Assembly: GCA_020722685.1 (NCBI GenBank)
Contig: DYKH01000041.1
Location: 1-18,385, forward strand
DNA length: 18,385 nt
DNA from: Caldithrix sp.
Lineage (GTDB): Bacteria; KSB1; UBA2214; DYKH01
Direction: 5' to 3'
Below, piece by piece: positions 15,688 through 18,385 of this stretch; position 1 is the first letter of the stretch, and the number at the start of each line of letters is the position of its first letter. Position numbers and translations under genes: made by a program. Below the pieces are notes generated by a model, which did no database searches, had not been told where the DNA came from, and worked only from the letters and a program-made list of their open reading frames with translations.

Positions 15688-16755
15688 TTACTGCACCTTG
15701 GCTTTCAACTGGTCCACTTCCTCACGCAAGCGATCCACCTCCATTCTTAGCCGCTCCAGACTTCTGTCTCTCTCTGCTTGAGATCGTTCAATCTCGCGTC
15801 TGATGCGATCGCGTATTTCATCCTTCATCTGAAGCTGGTACTCTTTGATCTCATCCAGCGCTCGCTTTTGTTCTTCTGATATTTGCCGGCGAAGCGCCTT
15901 ACCATCGCGATCCCACCAACTCAGGTTAGGGGCCGGAGTAGGAAAATTAAAGTTGAAGCTATGAGCTCTGGGCCGCTCTTCCAAGGTGGCGGTGGCCTTT
16001 TCCAGCCGGCCTTTGCGGACATAGGCGACTTCCACCTCGCTGTCCTTCTCGTGTTCAGCCAGGATTTCCCGTAAGTCTTCGGCACTCAGAGGCTTCTCTC
16101 CGTCCACAGACACCAAAACGTCGCCGGCCTTGAGTCCAGCTTTATCCGCCGGGCCATCGTCCTCGACCTTGGTGATCAGCAACCCGGAATCGGCGGCCAC
16201 CTCAAAATACTCGGCCAAATCATCGTTCAACTCCTGTACTTCGATGCCGAGGTAGAGACCAGACCGATCGGAAAGGTAGAAGGACCATTCAGGTGCTAAT
16301 TTGTCTTTCAGAAGCATCGGCTTGTCGCTTCGCTTGCCGAGCGTCACTCTGAACGTCTTTCGTTCCTGGCCCCGCATGATTTCGACCTCGACCTCGTCAC
16401 CCTCTTTGTACTTTCTCAGCGCAAAGGTCAAATCTCGCGGCCGGCGAATGATTCTCTTGTCAAACTTGACCACCACATCACTTGGCTCCAAGCCGGCCTT
16501 GTCAGCAGGACTATCATCGACGACATCATCGATAACCGCACCGTAGCGAGCCTTAGTATCCAATTCCTCGCGCATCTCTTTGTCCAGTTCTTTGAGCTGA
16601 ACGCCAAGCCAGGCACCACCTCTGTCTTCATCGCTGACCGTCACGGTGACTTTCTTTTCGACTATCTGGGCATAGGTACCGCGGTCCTGCAGGGCCAAGC
16701 CCAAAGAGAGAGCCAGGGCCGTGACAAGTATCCATCGATTCAAATTGCTAAGCAT
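15688..16755 (-). CDS. Secreted/periplasmic double-PDZ protein with C-terminal coiled coil
   Basis: A 355-residue protein with a signal peptide (hydrophobic ILVTALALSLGLAL, likely cut after TYA near residue 29). Two PDZ domains follow: AWLGVQLKEL...DDSPADKAGLEPSDVVVKFD (about 45-140) and LYLGIEVQEL...DDGPADKAGLKAGDVLVSVDG (about 165-260). A long charged coiled coil fills the end (about 290-355, heptad-like RLRMEVDRLREEVDQLKAKV). There is no trypsin-like or other protease domain, so it is not DegP itself. It may be an adaptor or scaffold in the periplasm. ATG 16755 is chosen because GGAGG lies four bases upstream (16764-16760); a TTG further upstream (16770) would place the ribosome site inside the gene. 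Confidence 0.9.
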   Translation of the reverse strand: MLSNLNRWILVTALALSLGLALQDRGTYAQIVEKKVTVTVSDEDRGGAWLGVQLKELDKEMREELDTKARYGAVIDDVVDDSPADKAGLEPSDVVVKFDKRIIRRPRDLTFALRKYKEGDEVEVEIMRGQERKTFRVTLGKRSDKPMLLKDKLAPEWSFYLSDRSGLYLGIEVQELNDDLAEYFEVAADSGLLITKVEDDGPADKAGLKAGDVLVSVDGEKPLSAEDLREILAEHEKDSEVEVAYVRKGRLEKATATLEERPRAHSFNFNFPTPAPNLSWWDRDGKALRRQISEEQKRALDEIKEYQLQMKDEIRDRIRREIERSQAERDRSLERLRMEVDRLREEVDQLKAKVQ

Positions 16756-16867
16756 ATTTCCTCCGTTCAAGGTTGCACGTTCATTCTGTGCATGGGACGT
16801 GGAGCCCTATCAAAAGTTGCAGACTAATTTGCGGCCCATCACTTCGGCGGCGGAGGACAGATAATAG

Positions 16868-16890
16868 CTCACTTACGGGGCGCAAGTGAG
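16868..16890. promoter_or_regulatory. Inverted repeat in divergent intergenic region
   Basis: ctcactt (16868-16874) and aagtgag (16884-16890) are perfect 7-base inverted copies separated by nine bases. They lie between the divergent PDZ and DUF2752 genes and upstream of the candidate plus-strand promoter. An operator or a small RNA hairpin are both possible. Confidence 0.35.
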
Positions 16891-16916
16891 GTTTTACGAG
16901 GACAGAAAATTAGCAC

Positions 16917-16945
16917 TTGCTTTTCAGTTGCGAGCAGGTTATTTT
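16917..16945 (+). promoter_or_regulatory. Candidate promoter for DUF2752 gene
   Basis: A weak -35 TTGCTT (16917-16922), a 17-base spacer and a -10 TATTTT (16940-16945) precede the gene by about 27 bases. The -10 hexamer equals that of the asd promoter. Confidence 0.4.
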
Positions 16946-16972
16946 GATCCGGAAAAGCCAAAGTGAAATCAC

Positions 16973-17407
16973 TTGCTTGATTATGGGCTAACCGTGCAAA
17001 TCAAGATTCGGTCACGACATCCATCGGAGCTACAAGTGGAAATTGCCTACGCTTTGTTGGGAAGCTTGGGACTCGCGATCGCCCACTACTTCCCCGAAAT
17101 CATCGGCATCGTTCCGCCCTGCTTGTTTCGCTACATGACCGGTATCCCCTGTCCCGCCTGCGGCGCGACGAGAAGCGGACTCTACATTAGCCAATTTCAA
17201 ATCGCCGGCGCCTTCACTGCTAATCCATTCTTTTTTGGCCTTTTTGTCGCTTTGCTAATCTGGGGAATAAATACCTTCGCAGGCTTAGTTTTCAAGAAAA
17301 ATTTGTCTTTCACTCTTTCCATGAGCGAGCAAAAGGTGCTGCGCGTGGTTCTTATGGGCGCTTTCTTTATAAGCTGGGTGTACCTGATTTTGACTACATT
17401 GATTTAG
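16973..17407 (+). CDS. DUF2752 small membrane protein
   Basis: A protein of up to 144 residues with about three hydrophobic segments (roughly 22-38, 76-98 and 119-142). The DUF2752 signature PCLFRYMTGIPCPACGATRS carries the CPxCGxTR cysteines. The function of the family is unknown. No ATG start exists in frame: a TGA at 16964-16966 closes the frame upstream, leaving TTG 16973 or GTG 16994. Neither has a strong ribosome site, so the exact start is uncertain. The next gene follows after 42 bp and may be co-transcribed. Confidence 0.85.
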   Translation: MLDYGLTVQIKIRSRHPSELQVEIAYALLGSLGLAIAHYFPEIIGIVPPCLFRYMTGIPCPACGATRSGLYISQFQIAGAFTANPFFFGLFVALLIWGINTFAGLVFKKNLSFTLSMSEQKVLRVVLMGAFFISWVYLILTTLI

Positions 17408-17449
17408 GAGAATTGGAAGAATGCCAGGGATGAAAAAACAGAGAAACTC

Positions 17450-18289
17450 ATGAATCCTAAACGCACACTTGTGGGGTTTACGGTGGACAAATATGAAGGC
17501 CTGATGCCGTCGGTCATTCTGTCGGGTCTCAAAATTGTCGGCGTTACCTATGTCGAGCTCACCAAAACGGTTTTTGCCGAAATAAGCGCCATCAGCAAAA
17601 AGATGCACGGCCTTAGAGCCGGCTTTCACTTGCCGCTCATCCATGACGACGGTTGGGATCTGTCCTGCCTTGATTTCAAAGAACAAATAGACGAGGTCAT
17701 CGGGAATATCAATCGCCACAAGGACGCCCTGCATATTCAGCACGTCATCGCCCATCCGCCGGAGCCGGAGGCCGCGAAACACGCCATTCATTCCTCGTTG
17801 GAATTTCTCTTGGAGAATCTCTCCAGACTGCAAGTGCCCGTCTATCTGGAAAACGTGCCTTATGGCACACCGGAGGATTTGATGGCCGTGTTCACCAAGG
17901 CCAAACGGAAATTGGGTGACCAATTGGCCGGCCTTTGTTTTGATGCCCCGCATCTATTTGTGACCGGATACGATCCGGTCGACCAGTTTAAGCAATGGAA
18001 TGGCCAGATCGGATGTGTGCATTTGTCCGATTGTTTTAGAAACGACGACGTCCATTTGCCTTTTAATAAAGGTGGGGAACTGCCCATCGATACTTTGCTG
18101 TCGGTCATGAAGGAGCACCGCTTTAGGGGATACGTAACTTTGGAAATAAAGCCCGAGTCGCTTCAGGATATTCATGCATACATTGAAAGCTATCTGAAAG
18201 TTTTGGCCAGCCTGTCCTATGGGAAATACATTCGCACAATGACTCGTTGGTTGTTGATTCGGCCGTTCGTCAATCATTTTGTTTCTTGA
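17450..18289 (+). CDS. Sugar phosphate isomerase/epimerase-like TIM barrel
   Basis: A 279-residue member of the xylose isomerase-like/AP endonuclease 2 superfamily. Candidate divalent-metal ligands are E134 (VYLENVP), D165 with H168 (CFDAPH), H191 (CVHLSD) and E232 (LEIKP). Other barrel strands include FHLPLIHDDGW and HIQHVIAHPP. Relatives are sugar epimerases, isomerases or sugar-ring enzymes, and no substrate can be named here. It follows the DUF2752 gene by 42 bp with only a weak ribosome site (GAGAA). The C-terminal tail after residue 240 is rich in aromatic and basic residues (SYGKYIRTMTRWLLIRPF) and looks somewhat longer than needed for the barrel. Confidence 0.85.
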   Translation: MNPKRTLVGFTVDKYEGLMPSVILSGLKIVGVTYVELTKTVFAEISAISKKMHGLRAGFHLPLIHDDGWDLSCLDFKEQIDEVIGNINRHKDALHIQHVIAHPPEPEAAKHAIHSSLEFLLENLSRLQVPVYLENVPYGTPEDLMAVFTKAKRKLGDQLAGLCFDAPHLFVTGYDPVDQFKQWNGQIGCVHLSDCFRNDDVHLPFNKGGELPIDTLLSVMKEHRFRGYVTLEIKPESLQDIHAYIESYLKVLASLSYGKYIRTMTRWLLIRPFVNHFVS

Positions 18290-18385
18290 TAACTGCTCAC
18301 ACTGTCGGCCCATTCGGCAGCGGCTATTCAGGCTATTTGCGTATGTTGATAGCTTCGCCGCGTCCATCACCTTTTGTAAAACCTC
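18290..18385. other. Non-coding end of window
   Basis: These 96 bases follow the isomerase stop. I see no credible start codon with a ribosome site, no intrinsic terminator with a T-tract, and no protein-like frame on the plus strand. An open minus-strand frame runs through it into the antisense of the isomerase gene and is not supported. Confidence 0.4.

Noticed and set aside
17285..17953. Minus-strand open frame of 222 codons
   Set aside because: It is antisense to the DUF2752 and isomerase genes and shows no recognisable domain.
17954..18370. Minus-strand open frame at the right edge
   Set aside because: It is mainly antisense to the isomerase gene and lacks a ribosome site and domain features.
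1..18385. CRISPR array, tRNA or rRNA genes, transposase
   Set aside because: No regularly spaced direct repeats, no tRNA-like cloverleaf with a T-arm motif, and no transposase-like protein were seen on either strand.

Overview
This window looks like a chromosomal segment of a Gram-negative-type bacterium with moderate GC content. It carries cyclopropane-fatty-acid synthase, secreted or anchored glycan-active enzymes, a signal-peptide PDZ protein and an aspartate-family biosynthetic pair. Short palindromic repeats lie between genes, and DUF4838, GxxExxY and DUF6036-type genes are common in uncultured polysaccharide-degrading phyla. An FCB-related lineage such as KSB1 or Calditrichota is plausible, but I cannot establish taxonomy by eye. 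I saw no tRNA, rRNA, CRISPR array, transposase or phage gene.

Plus strand, 1 to about 6580: four tightly packed genes that could form one operon. They are a DUF4838 glycoside-hydrolase-like protein (5' end outside the window), cyclopropane-fatty-acyl-phospholipid synthase (cfa), a geranylgeranyl-reductase-like flavoprotein, and a membrane-anchored GH31 glycosidase. The reductase and GH31 genes overlap by an ATGA junction. The GH31 gene carries an in-frame 75-bp duplication/insertion.

Plus strand, about 6580 to 10503: an accessory-looking stretch. It has a perfect 27-bp palindrome, an overlapping small-protein/nucleotidyltransferase pair of toxin-antitoxin type, a secreted five-bladed-propeller (GH43-like) protein, and a GxxExxY gene flanked by inverted repeats and frameshifted near its end. 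Glucuronate isomerase (uxaC) follows. A large imperfect inverted repeat separates uxaC from the convergent minus-strand genes.

Minus strand, 16755 down to 10699: in transcription order, a double-PDZ coiled-coil protein with a strong terminator; a consensus-like promoter, a roughly 200-nt leader and a second intrinsic terminator; asd and lysC, coupled by ATGA; a DUF72 protein; and a Gfo/Idh/MocA oxidoreductase. The terminator between promoter and asd suggests attenuation of the aspartate pathway (Lys/Thr/Met/diaminopimelate). This is the most interesting regulatory signal here.

Plus strand, 16973 to 18289: a small DUF2752 membrane protein and a sugar-phosphate isomerase/epimerase-type TIM barrel. 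Several genes (DUF4838, GH31, GH43-like, UxaC, Gfo/Idh/MocA, TIM-barrel isomerase) fit glycan or uronate use, but they do not form one clean locus. I found no complete, clearly new defence or biosynthetic system. The best leads are the asd-lysC leader, the repeat-flanked GxxExxY unit, the GH31 duplication and the cfa-reductase pairing.
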